Shown here one piece after another: positions 1 to 8,670 of a DNA stretch of 64,000 bases. Each line of letters starts with the position of its first letter. Position 1 is the first letter of the stretch. This stretch comes from Jejuia sp043557195 (GTDB lineage: Bacteria; Bacteroidota; Bacteroidia; Flavobacteriales; Flavobacteriaceae): NCBI GenBank assembly GCA_043557195.1, contig CP121314.1, positions 3,348,001 to 3,412,000 of the forward strand, written 5' to 3'. The notes beneath the pieces were generated by a model. That model was not told where the DNA came from. It saw only the letters and a program-made list of their open reading frames with translations, and did not search any database. The position numbers were made by a program, and so were the translations under genes.

Positions 1-2560
1 TTGGTTTTTAGACTATGCTTCTTATGTAATTCTAGAGCGTGCTGTACCAGCGATTGAGGATGGTTTTAAGCCCGTGCAGCGTCGTATCATGCACTCTATG
101 AAAGATTTGGATGATGGGCGCTACAATAAAGTAGCAAACATTGTTGGGCATACCATGCAGTATCACCCTCATGGTGATGCAAGTATTGCAGATGCCATGG
201 TGCAAATCGGTCAGAAAGATTTATTGATAGATACCCAAGGAAACTGGGGGAATATATTAACAGGTGATAGCGCCGCCGCTTCACGTTACATTGAGGCTAG
301 AATTTCCAAGTTTGGGTTAGATGTAGTATACAATCCTAAAATCACGGAATGGCAAGCCAGTTATGATGGCCGTAGAAAGGAGCCTATTAACTTGCCAGTA
401 ATGTTTCCGTTGCTTCTTGCTCAAGGAGGAGAAGGTATTGCAGTTGGTCTATCTACCAAGATTCTACCACATAATTTTATTGAATTAATTGATGCTTCGA
501 TAAAGCACTTACAAGGCAAGCGCTTTACCATTTTACCAGATTTTCCAACGGCAGGAATTGCAGACTTTTCCAACTATAATGATGGAAATCGTGGTGGTAA
601 AGTGCGTGTTCGTGCAAAAATATCTCAGCTAGACAAAAATACACTTGTTATAACAGAATTGCCTTTTGGTACAACTACTGGGTCTCTAATTGATTCTATT
701 TTGAAGGCTAACGATAAGGGTAAAATCAAAGTCAAAAAAATTGAGGATAATACCGCAGCAGAGGTTGAAATTTTAGTGCATTTACCTTCTGGATTATCAC
801 CAGATAAAACTATTGATGCACTGTATGCTTTTACAAGTTGCGAATCGTCTATTTCACCTTTAGGATGTGTTATTGAAGACAACAAACCTTTGTTTATTGG
901 AGTATCTGAAATGTTGCGTCGTTCAACCGATAATACGGTTCAGCTCTTAAAGCAAGAATTAGAAATAAAACTTAGTGAACTTGAAGAACAGTGGCATTTT
1001 GCATCGTTAGAACGTATTTTTATTGAAAATAGAATCTATCGAGATATAGAAGAAGAAGAGACTTGGGAAGGTGTTATTTCTGCCATTGATAAAGGATTAC
1101 AGCCTCATATTAAGCATTTAAAGCGGGCGGTTACCGAAGATGATATTGTGCGTTTAACAGAAATAAGAATTAAACGTATCTCTAAGTTTGATATTGATAA
1201 GGCACAACAAAAAATTGATGCTCTTGAAGAACAAATTGCGGAAGTAAAACATCATTTAGAACATCTTATTGATTACGCTATAGCTTATTTTACCAGACTT
1301 AAGAAAGAGTATGGAGAAGGACGCGAGCGTAAAACAGAGATTAGAACTTTTGATGATGTAGATGCAACTAAAGTTGTTATTAGAAATACAAAACTTTATG
1401 TAAACCGTGAAGAAGGTTTTGTGGGTACATCATTGCGAAGAGACGAGTATGTTTGCGATTGTAGCGATATAGATGATATCATCGTGTTTACCAAAGAAGG
1501 TAAAATGATGGTTACAAAAGTTGACTCTAAAACTTTTGTTGGCAAGGATATTATTCATGTAGCTGTGTTTAAAAAGAAGGATAAGCGTACCATTTACAAT
1601 ATGATATATCGTGATGGCAAAAAAGGACCTTCATATATTAAACGATTTGCAGTAACTAGTATGACTCGTGATAGGGAATATGATTTAACCAATGGAAACA
1701 AAGGCTCGGTAATGTTATATTTTTCAGCAAATCCTAATGGGGAAGCTGAGGTTGTTACAATTAATTTACGTCAGGCAGGAAGTATCAAAAAGCTTAAATG
1801 GGATATTGATTTTGCAGATATTTTAATAAAAGCCCGAACCTCTAAAGGAAATTTGGTTACTAAATATCCTGTAAAACGTGTTGAACTTAAAGAAAAAGGA
1901 GTTTCAACCTTAAAACCACGTAAAATTTGGTTTGATGATACAGTTCAACGTTTGAATGTTGATGGAAGAGGCGAGTTGATAGGAGAATTTAGAGGAGAAG
2001 ATAAACTCTTAATAATTAACCAATCTGGTATAGTTAAAACGGTAACCCCTGAAGTAACCATGCATTTTGATGATGACATGATTGTACTAGAAAAATGGGT
2101 GCCTAAAAAGCCGATTTCTGCTATTTATTTTAACGGAGAAAAAGAATTGTATTACGTAAAACGCTTTTTAATAGAGCAAGAAGGAAGAGAAGAATCCTTT
2201 ATTTCTGACCATCAAAACTCGCAATTAGAAATTGTATCGACCGATTGGAAACCAATGGCAGAAGTAGTTTTTGCTAAAGAACGTGGAAAAGATAGAAAGG
2301 ACAACCTTGAAGTTAACCTTGAAGAGTTTATAGACATTAAAGGTATAAATGCACAAGGTAATCAGCTAACAAAGGATAAAGTAAATCAAATAAATCTATT
2401 AGACCCTTTACCATATGAAGCTCCAGAAGAAGTGCATGCAGATGAGTTAGAGGTTGTGGATGAAAAGGAAATTTCTTCTGACGACGAGTCGAAACAAGAA
2501 AAATCTAATGATGATACTAATGGAGAGATTGATGACGAAGGACAGATTACTTTGTTTTAG
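1..2560 (+). CDS. parC: DNA topoisomerase IV subunit A (5' end outside the window)
   Basis: This is the breakage-reunion subunit of topoisomerase IV, which decatenates and relaxes DNA together with ParE. The reading frame is open from base 2, so the true start lies before the window. The first internal GTG is at 74 but is not the start, because conserved residues (DYASYVILERAVP, then FKPVQRRIM) precede it. The catalytic tyrosine is the TAC at 287-289 in the AAASRYIEAR motif. A long coiled-coil stretch follows around 950-1330, then the C-terminal beta-pinwheel region. No GyrA box (QRRGGKG) is visible, which favours ParC over GyrA. The protein ends in an acidic tail closing with GQITLF. The next gene starts at the base right after the TAG stop. 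Confidence 0.93.
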   Translation, partial: WFLDYASYVILERAVPAIEDGFKPVQRRIMHSMKDLDDGRYNKVANIVGHTMQYHPHGDASIADAMVQIGQKDLLIDTQGNWGNILTGDSAAASRYIEARISKFGLDVVYNPKITEWQASYDGRRKEPINLPVMFPLLLAQGGEGIAVGLSTKILPHNFIELIDASIKHLQGKRFTILPDFPTAGIADFSNYNDGNRGGKVRVRAKISQLDKNTLVITELPFGTTTGSLIDSILKANDKGKIKVKKIEDNTAAEVEILVHLPSGLSPDKTIDALYAFTSCESSISPLGCVIEDNKPLFIGVSEMLRRSTDNTVQLLKQELEIKLSELEEQWHFASLERIFIENRIYRDIEEEETWEGVISAIDKGLQPHIKHLKRAVTEDDIVRLTEIRIKRISKFDIDKAQQKIDALEEQIAEVKHHLEHLIDYAIAYFTRLKKEYGEGRERKTEIRTFDDVDATKVVIRNTKLYVNREEGFVGTSLRRDEYVCDCSDIDDIIVFTKEGKMMVTKVDSKTFVGKDIIHVAVFKKKDKRTIYNMIYRDGKKGPSYIKRFAVTSMTRDREYDLTNGNKGSVMLYFSANPNGEAEVVTINLRQAGSIKKLKWDIDFADILIKARTSKGNLVTKYPVKRVELKEKGVSTLKPRKIWFDDTVQRLNVDGRGELIGEFRGEDKLLIINQSGIVKTVTPEVTMHFDDDMIVLEKWVPKKPISAIYFNGEKELYYVKRFLIEQEGREESFISDHQNSQLEIVSTDWKPMAEVVFAKERGKDRKDNLEVNLEEFIDIKGINAQGNQLTKDKVNQINLLDPLPYEAPEEVHADELEVVDEKEISSDDESKQEKSNDDTNGEIDDEGQITLF

Positions 2561-3565
2561 ATGCAGTTCGCTAGAGTCTTCAAAAAATCAAAGCACTTAA
2601 TAACTTTTGTTTTTCCTTTTCTATTACTGTTAGGAGTTGTATCTATACTTTTTGGAGAAAGTCATACCTCATTTGTTTTTTCTATTCTACTACCTCTATT
2701 AGTCCTTCTAAACACTTTTCAATTTATATTTCTGTTGATAAATAGAAAAAAGAAAGCTATCTATAATTTAGTAGTAGTGTTGCTGTTTTTCTCTTGTTTT
2801 GATTCATTTTATCAATTTAATTTGAAAAAAACGAAAAAGCCTAAGGGTACATTTTCTTTAATGAGTTATAATACCAATAGTTTCAGACATGATTCAGTTA
2901 TGAATAATGGAATTATTGATGTAATCAAGAGAATTAAACCAGATATACTAATTTTTCAGGAGTTTTCTTATTTAGAACTAGATAATTTAAAAATGTACCC
3001 TTTTTATTTCCTTGGGTACAGAGATGATGTGTCCAAGTCTATGCAAGCTGTTTTATCAAAATATCCCATAATTAACAAAGGTTACATTGATTTTGACAAT
3101 ACAATGAATAATTCGATGTTTGTAGATGTTATAATAAAAGGAAAGCCTATAAGGGTTTACAATGTACATTTAGAGTCTTATCGAACAACATTAATGCATA
3201 ACATTGATAGCCCAAGAATTTTTAAGCCTTTATTTCAGAGAGTTTTTCAGGCCGATAAAGTAAGAGTAACTCAAGCTAAAATAGTTCAAAAACATATAAA
3301 AAGTTATAAAGGCAATGTTATTGTTTTAGGAGATTTTAATTGCACACAATATGCTCCTGCTTATCAAGTTTTGAAAGATTCCAAAAAGGATACATTTGTT
3401 GAAGCGGGTAAAGGCTTTGGAGGTACTTATGAATTGTTTAACTATCCTTTCAAAATAGATCATATTTTAGTTGAAGAATCTTTTGAGGTAATCAATCATC
3501 AAAATTTTGATATCAATCTTTCTGATCATGAACCTGTCTTAGCAGAAATAAAGTTTAAGGATTAA
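2561..3565 (+). CDS. Membrane-anchored endonuclease/exonuclease/phosphatase (EEP) family protein
   Basis: Three hydrophobic segments near residues 12-32, 38-61 and 68-82 anchor the protein, and an EEP (DNase I-like) domain spans about 98-332. Visible family motifs are SYNTNSFR (102-109), QEF with metal-binding E134, NVHLES (H203), GDFN (D258, N260), DH at 300-301 and SDHEP (D322, H323), so the full catalytic set is present. The substrate is unknown; the family includes nucleases, sphingomyelinases and phosphoinositide phosphatases. The ATG directly abuts the parC stop, so the two are probably co-transcribed and translationally coupled. The 3' end overlaps the convergent argE gene by four bases. 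Confidence 0.85.
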   Translation: MQFARVFKKSKHLITFVFPFLLLLGVVSILFGESHTSFVFSILLPLLVLLNTFQFIFLLINRKKKAIYNLVVVLLFFSCFDSFYQFNLKKTKKPKGTFSLMSYNTNSFRHDSVMNNGIIDVIKRIKPDILIFQEFSYLELDNLKMYPFYFLGYRDDVSKSMQAVLSKYPIINKGYIDFDNTMNNSMFVDVIIKGKPIRVYNVHLESYRTTLMHNIDSPRIFKPLFQRVFQADKVRVTQAKIVQKHIKSYKGNVIVLGDFNCTQYAPAYQVLKDSKKDTFVEAGKGFGGTYELFNYPFKIDHILVEESFEVINHQNFDINLSDHEPVLAEIKFKD

Positions 3566-4737
3566 AATTGATTTGCAATTTCTTCTGAAGAAAATAATTG
3601 AATTAAGTCATTTAAAAATGAAGTATACTTTGTTAATTCAGTTTTAGCTATAAATTCATTGGCTCTATGCGCTTGTTCTATAGATCCTGGACCGCAAATA
3701 ATACTTTGTAATCCCGCTTCATTATATTGTCCCGCTTCTGAAGCATAAGCAACTGTTCCGATATTAGTATTTTGGTTTATTTTAGAAATTAGCTTTACAA
3801 TATCACTATCTGCTTTACTGTCAAAAGGAATTACTGGTGGATGTATTTCTATAGTTTCTATTTTAAAATCTGGAAATATCGATTTTAATTCACTCATCCG
3901 TTTTTCACAATGTTGCTTAAACTCATTAACGACATCATCTAAATTGTCTCCAGGAATCATTCTTGCGTCCCAAGAAAAATAAACCTTATCTGCTATAACA
4001 TTTGGTGCAATGCCTCCGTGAATAATACCAGTATGTAAGGAGGAATGTGGCGGTGTAAAACGTTTATCTGTATTTCCTGAAACCACGAGTTTATTCATTT
4101 TATCTTCTAACCATAAAACTAATCTTGCTGCTTCGTGGACTGCACTTACCTCTTGCCTAATTCTACTGCTGTGGCCTGCAGAACCATTTACATGTGTAGT
4201 GTATAAACAAATCCCTTTATGTCCTATAATGGGCTGTAATAATGAAGGTTCACCAATAATGGCATATTTGGGGTTTTCGGGATAATATTGTTTTAAATGT
4301 TCTACTAATTCTGGAGCAGATAAACATCCAATTTCTTCATCATAGGAAAATGCAAAGTAAATTGGTTTTTTGAGATTGGCTTTTACCAAGTCAGGCAGCA
4401 TATTTAAACAGCAAGCCAAAAAACCTTTCATATCACAAGCACCACGTCCGTAAAGTTTCCCATCACCTTTATCGGTGAGTGTAAAAGGGTCTGTTTCCCA
4501 ATCTTGACCTTTTACGGGAACCACATCGGTATGACCAGAAAGTATAATCCCACCATCAATCGAAGGTCCGACACGACAATGTAAAGATGCTTTTGTACCT
4601 TCTTCATTTGGAACCAAAGTACAGGCAATTCCAAAATCTTCAATATAATTTTTAATCCAATGAATAATAGATAGATTACTTTCTCCACCTAATACAGGAA
4701 ATGCTACTAATTTTGAAAGTATGCCCTCTGTTGTCAT
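3562..4737 (-). CDS. argE: Acetylornithine deacetylase (M20 metallopeptidase family)
   Basis: It hydrolyses N-acetyl-L-ornithine to ornithine and acetate in arginine synthesis. It is 391 residues long, normal for the family. Zinc and catalytic residues are visible: GHTDVV (H69, D71), GRGACDMKG (D102), YDEEIG (E134, E135), IGEPS (E163) and a C-terminal AHRANEF histidine. Other M20 enzymes such as succinyl-diaminopimelate desuccinylase share these motifs, but the GACDMKGF block and the length favour ArgE. Its start overlaps the miaA stop by four bases (ATGA type), suggesting translational coupling. Confidence 0.85.
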   Translation of the reverse strand: MTTEGILSKLVAFPVLGGESNLSIIHWIKNYIEDFGIACTLVPNEEGTKASLHCRVGPSIDGGIILSGHTDVVPVKGQDWETDPFTLTDKGDGKLYGRGACDMKGFLACCLNMLPDLVKANLKKPIYFAFSYDEEIGCLSAPELVEHLKQYYPENPKYAIIGEPSLLQPIIGHKGICLYTTHVNGSAGHSSRIRQEVSAVHEAARLVLWLEDKMNKLVVSGNTDKRFTPPHSSLHTGIIHGGIAPNVIADKVYFSWDARMIPGDNLDDVVNEFKQHCEKRMSELKSIFPDFKIETIEIHPPVIPFDSKADSDIVKLISKINQNTNIGTVAYASEAGQYNEAGLQSIICGPGSIEQAHRANEFIAKTELTKYTSFLNDLIQLFSSEEIANQF

Positions 4738-5648
4738 GTAATTTTATGTTCTATAACTTTAATTATTTTTGAAACATCTTCTTGATAATCAAACCAATCA
4801 ATAGTTTCATTTTTTCTAAACCAAGTTAATTGTCGTTTTGCAAATCGCCTTGTGTTCTTTTTTATTTCTAAAACAGCAAAATCTAGTGTCCATTCGCCAT
4901 TTAAATAGTTAAATAATTCTTTATAGCCAACAGTATTTAAGGCGTTTAAATTTTTATGCGGTAGTAGAGACTTTACTTCTTCAAGCAAGCCTTCTTTTAT
5001 CATGATGTCGACACGTTGATTGATGCGTTCGTAAATAATTTCTCGTTCTGCTTTTAAGCCAATACTTATAGTTTTAAAATGTCGTTTAGCTTTCGGTTTA
5101 TTTAAAAAAGAGGAGTAGGGTTTTCCAGTTCCGATGCAAATTTCTAACGCTCTAATTACACGGTGTGGGTTGTCAATGGCAAGATTGTTATAACTTACTA
5201 TATCTAAATTTTGAAGCTGTTGTTGCAGGTGCTCTAGCCCTTTTTCTTCTAATGCTTTATTGAGATTTTCTCTGATGGCTGCATCTATATCTGGAAAATC
5301 ATCCAATCCTTTTGTAATGGCATCTACATATAAGCCAGAACCTCCTACCATAATTACGACATTATGCTTTTTAAATAAAGTCTCTAATTTTGCAATCGCA
5401 TCTTTTTCAAAAGTGCCTACACTGTAGTTATCTTTTATTGATTTATGGTGAATAAAATGATGTTGCGCTGATTCTAATTCTTCTTGTGTTGGTGCTGCAG
5501 TACCAATTTGCATTTCCTTAAAAAATTGGCGGGAATCTGCAGAAATAATTTCGGTATCAAAATGTTGTGCTAACTTGATGCTTAGCGCTGTTTTTCCAAT
5601 TGCTGTTGGGCCAACTATGGAGATAAGATATTTGTCAGAAGTTTCTAT
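4734..5648 (-). CDS. miaA: tRNA dimethylallyltransferase, apparently with a non-canonical start codon
   Basis: MiaA transfers a dimethylallyl group to A37 of tRNAs reading UNN codons. The first in-frame ATG is at 5513, but starting there would remove the P-loop. In the same frame upstream, 5589-5612 encodes the intact GPTAIGKT loop, followed by the DTEIISADSRQFFKEM block typical of MiaA. Between the in-frame TAA at 5694-5696 and the P-loop there is no ATG, GTG or TTG. I place the start at the ATA of 5646-5648, giving a short leader (ETSDKYLIS) of normal length for the family. This start is inferred; a sequencing error is the alternative. The C-terminal RFAKRQLTWFRK motif confirms the family. 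Confidence 0.85.
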   Translation of the reverse strand: METSDKYLISIVGPTAIGKTALSIKLAQHFDTEIISADSRQFFKEMQIGTAAPTQEELESAQHHFIHHKSIKDNYSVGTFEKDAIAKLETLFKKHNVVIMVGGSGLYVDAITKGLDDFPDIDAAIRENLNKALEEKGLEHLQQQLQNLDIVSYNNLAIDNPHRVIRALEICIGTGKPYSSFLNKPKAKRHFKTISIGLKAEREIIYERINQRVDIMIKEGLLEEVKSLLPHKNLNALNTVGYKELFNYLNGEWTLDFAVLEIKKNTRRFAKRQLTWFRKNETIDWFDYQEDVSKIIKVIEHKIT

Positions 5649-5723
5649 GGATAGAAGTTTTTTATAAGAGGTAAAGGTACTATGAAAAACAAATTAGACC
5701 AAAGGTTTAACTGGAGAAATGAC

Positions 5724-5830
5724 CTTGGCTGATAGTTGCGTTAAGGATTGAGGGATTTGTTGAAGCTCCCGACGCAGGAGGAGCGACTCCCGAAAGCCTG
5801 ACCCTGACGGCAGGAGGGGTAACGCCCAAA
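5724..5830 (+). repeat. Dispersed intergenic repeat, copy A
   Basis: A GC-richer block between miaA and the potassium channel. It reads CTTGGCTGAT, then GCGTTAAGGATTGA, a variable centre, GAAAGCCTGACCC and finally GGGTAACGCCCAAA. The same order of blocks occurs inverted at 17842-17950, and in more diverged form at 32425-32515 and 50102-50198. It has no convincing ORF. It lies between two minus-strand genes. The function is unknown. Confidence 0.7.
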
Positions 5831-5831
5831 A

Positions 5832-6680
5832 TTAAAGATGCAATTTCTCACCACAGTTATAGCAAAAATCAGCTTTGTCTCTATGGTCTTCTGCGAGACA
5901 GTTTTCGCAAGATTGGGAATTGAGGCGTACTCTATCTTCTGGTTTTACAGGCTCTTTTTTGCCTTGTGCAGTGTATTCTGCGGAAACAATTCCAGTTGGT
6001 ACCGCAATAATACCATAACCTAAAATCATAATGAGTGCCGCAATAAATTGACCGAGAGGCGTAACGGGTGCAATATCGCCAAACCCAACAGTGGTGAGGG
6101 TAACAATGCACCAATATACGCTAACTGGGATACTTTTGAAGCCACTTGCTTCACCTTCGACTAAATACATTAGGGTACCAAAAATGACACACAGTATGAG
6201 TACTGCAAATAGAAAAACTGAGATTTTAGCACGACTTGCTTTTAAAGCTGAGACTAATACGTTTGAGGCGCCAAGATATCTGGCCAGTTTTAATATTCTG
6301 AAAATACGAAGTAGCCTTAATGCACGAAGTGCTGCGAGCGCATGAATGCCTCCAAAGAGTAATGAAATGTATTTTGGAATGGTGGATAGCAAATCGATAA
6401 TGCCATAAAAACTAAAAATGTATTTAAACGGTTTTTTTACTGTAATGATGCGCGCAATATATTCAAAACTGAATAGAATAGTGATGACCCATTCTGAGAT
6501 ATTTAAAAAATCGTGGTACTTATCGTCAAAGCTTTTAATGCTTTCCAGCATTACTAGAATGATACTTGCGATAATGGCAATGAATAGGATAACATCAAAA
6601 AGTTTACCCGCACGAGTGTCTGCTTCATAAATTATATCATGAACTTTGGTGCGCCAGTATCTCTCTTTTTTAGTATTCAT
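5832..6680 (-). CDS. Voltage-gated-type potassium channel with a C-terminal zinc-ribbon
   Basis: A 282-residue six-transmembrane ion channel of the Ion_trans family. The S4-like helix (about 114-136) carries arginines every third residue (R119, R122, R125, R128). The pore has the potassium selectivity filter TVGFGD at 197-202, followed by the S6 helix. After the channel core there is a short tail with two CxxC pairs (C258/C261 and C273/C276), a zinc-ribbon-like knuckle that could bind metal or sense redox state. The protein acts in the inner membrane. The ATG is chosen because it gives a normal cytoplasmic N-terminus before S1 at about residue 27. Confidence 0.88.
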   Translation of the reverse strand: MNTKKERYWRTKVHDIIYEADTRAGKLFDVILFIAIIASIILVMLESIKSFDDKYHDFLNISEWVITILFSFEYIARIITVKKPFKYIFSFYGIIDLLSTIPKYISLLFGGIHALAALRALRLLRIFRILKLARYLGASNVLVSALKASRAKISVFLFAVLILCVIFGTLMYLVEGEASGFKSIPVSVYWCIVTLTTVGFGDIAPVTPLGQFIAALIMILGYGIIAVPTGIVSAEYTAQGKKEPVKPEDRVRLNSQSCENCLAEDHRDKADFCYNCGEKLHL

Positions 6681-6705
6681 ACTCCCAAATGTAATAAAAG
6701 ATTTA

Positions 6706-8670
6706 TTACTTCTTTTTAAGGACTATTAGAGAGTTGGTTTGGATGTTAACCGCTTTGTTCATGAATTCCTTTAGATAAGGGTAAAAATCGGCTGAATATA
6801 ATGCTTCTTTAAAATCAATTCTGAATGTGATATTTACGGCATCATTAAATACATTGCTAGAAAAATTAATAACCCCAGTGTTATTTGGCAGCTTTAAAAG
6901 TTCTTGTTTAGGGCAGCTAACTACTTCGTATGCTGTATCTAAATTGAGCCTGAAAGTGTATATGTAGCTATCTTTATAACCAAAATCTACTGGGTAGGTG
7001 CGCTCTTGTAATTTAAAAGGGTTTTCTTTGAAAAAAGGAAATAAAAAAGGATTAATATAAAGATTGTCAGCATCTTCAAAATCTTCTAAAGTAAAGTCGA
7101 AAGCATAGTCAAAACTTTTTTCGGTTCTTCTTTCTGTTTTGCTTTCAAGGTTTTCAATAATCAAATTTGGATGGTCGTTTTGTAAACTCTCGAGGTAATT
7201 TGTTGGACTACTAAAATATTTCTTTTTCAAATTTAGTCCATGATATCCTGTAGCTTTAGAACTAAATGTACCTTTAGCTTCACCTTCACTATTGATTGTT
7301 AAACTAGTTTTAATGTAATACGTGGTTGGTTTTTTACTAGAAATATTTACCCATGAACTCCCATTATCAAAATCTAGTAATCGCCCTTCTTGGTTTAAAC
7401 ATCTAAAGGGTATTTGCCCGAAACTTAAATATGGATCAGTAGCATCAAGCAAATACCTCTTGTTGTTGATATTTGCTTGAACAATCACATAATTAAAATC
7501 TGAAATTACCGGGAAAATCTTAGTAGGAAAGCCATTTTGTCTAGTTGATACTAATACCGCATTTGCTGAGATATCACAACTGTTTAGTAGGTTGCACAAT
7601 AAAATATTTATAGAAGAAACATTACCAGACCTACTATCTAAAAGATCTTTAATAGTGTTCTTTTTGAAAATGCTGAATTCTTCATTCCAAGTAAAACTGT
7701 CTTGAACATAATTAAAGATAGCTTCAGCTTTTTTTAATGGATCTGTTTCGGCAATAATATCAGAATTTAGTAGGTCTTCAGGTTTTACTTTTTTAGAAAG
7801 TTGTTTACCTATGCTTGGTTCTGTTTTTAATTCTTTATCAACATCTTTCCATTCCTTAGTGTAGTCTTTATTTACACCATCAAAACCTCTAAAAGTTTTC
7901 AATTCATACTCAATTCGGGCTAAATAATTACTTTCAGTTGTCATATGATCTTCTTCGATAAAGGCTGGGATATCTTTCATGCCATAAGTACTGATTGCAC
8001 AATCTGCTGAAGCACCTCTAGAATATTCCAAACATCCTTTTTTAATATCTGAAGTTTCAACATCTAACTTTTTATAACCAACAAGTTTTATATGATACAA
8101 CCAATTACCCGGTATACTGGTTTTATATTCGCTGTACAATTTGGGGATTTCTCCTTGAAACTCCCATCCTTTATATTTAAACATAAAAGGCGATCTAATG
8201 GTGTAACTATAGGTTATAACGGAACCAGATTTGATATTAGGAAGTGTAAATTTTACTAAAGTGATGTTTTCAGAATATTCCTCTTCAAAAATGTCTTTTT
8301 CATTCAGTTTGGTTTTTACAACTTTACCATCAATCATATTATAAGTAGTGGCAATAATTTTATCTACACTCTCATATGAGTTACCATCTTTTTTATATAG
8401 AGGTATCGTTACATTGGCTTGATTAAACCCTTCCTGGTTAAGTATCTTAATTTTGTGCTTTATCTCAGTTCTTAAGTCATAATCTCCTCGGTCTACATAA
8501 CTATTTCCTTGTTCATATATAACTAACGCATTTGCTGTAGTGTCTTTTTCAAACGTATTAGTTTCAATATCGGCCAATACAACACGGTAAGATTCTGAGT
8601 AAAATTCAGATTGTGAAAATGAATAGAAGCTTAAAACTAAGAAAAGGGAAAAGGTGATTAATCTCATCAA
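6706..8670 (-). CDS. Secreted DUF3857/transglutaminase-like protein lacking the catalytic cysteine
   Basis: A 654-residue protein with a clear signal peptide (residues 1-20, cut near SFSQS). The first part matches the DUF3857 domain common in Bacteroidota, followed by a transglutaminase-like fold around 290-400 and a beta-rich C-terminal part. Where active transglutaminase-like proteins have a GDCKD-type cysteine motif, this one reads SRSGNVSSINILL, so the nucleophile is missing and catalysis is unlikely. The role is unknown, probably periplasmic or outer-membrane associated. Its start overlaps the end of the upstream exonuclease gene by four bases. Confidence 0.8.
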   Translation of the reverse strand: MMRLITFSLFLVLSFYSFSQSEFYSESYRVVLADIETNTFEKDTTANALVIYEQGNSYVDRGDYDLRTEIKHKIKILNQEGFNQANVTIPLYKKDGNSYESVDKIIATTYNMIDGKVVKTKLNEKDIFEEEYSENITLVKFTLPNIKSGSVITYSYTIRSPFMFKYKGWEFQGEIPKLYSEYKTSIPGNWLYHIKLVGYKKLDVETSDIKKGCLEYSRGASADCAISTYGMKDIPAFIEEDHMTTESNYLARIEYELKTFRGFDGVNKDYTKEWKDVDKELKTEPSIGKQLSKKVKPEDLLNSDIIAETDPLKKAEAIFNYVQDSFTWNEEFSIFKKNTIKDLLDSRSGNVSSINILLCNLLNSCDISANAVLVSTRQNGFPTKIFPVISDFNYVIVQANINNKRYLLDATDPYLSFGQIPFRCLNQEGRLLDFDNGSSWVNISSKKPTTYYIKTSLTINSEGEAKGTFSSKATGYHGLNLKKKYFSSPTNYLESLQNDHPNLIIENLESKTERRTEKSFDYAFDFTLEDFEDADNLYINPFLFPFFKENPFKLQERTYPVDFGYKDSYIYTFRLNLDTAYEVVSCPKQELLKLPNNTGVINFSSNVFNDAVNITFRIDFKEALYSADFYPYLKEFMNKAVNIQTNSLIVLKKK

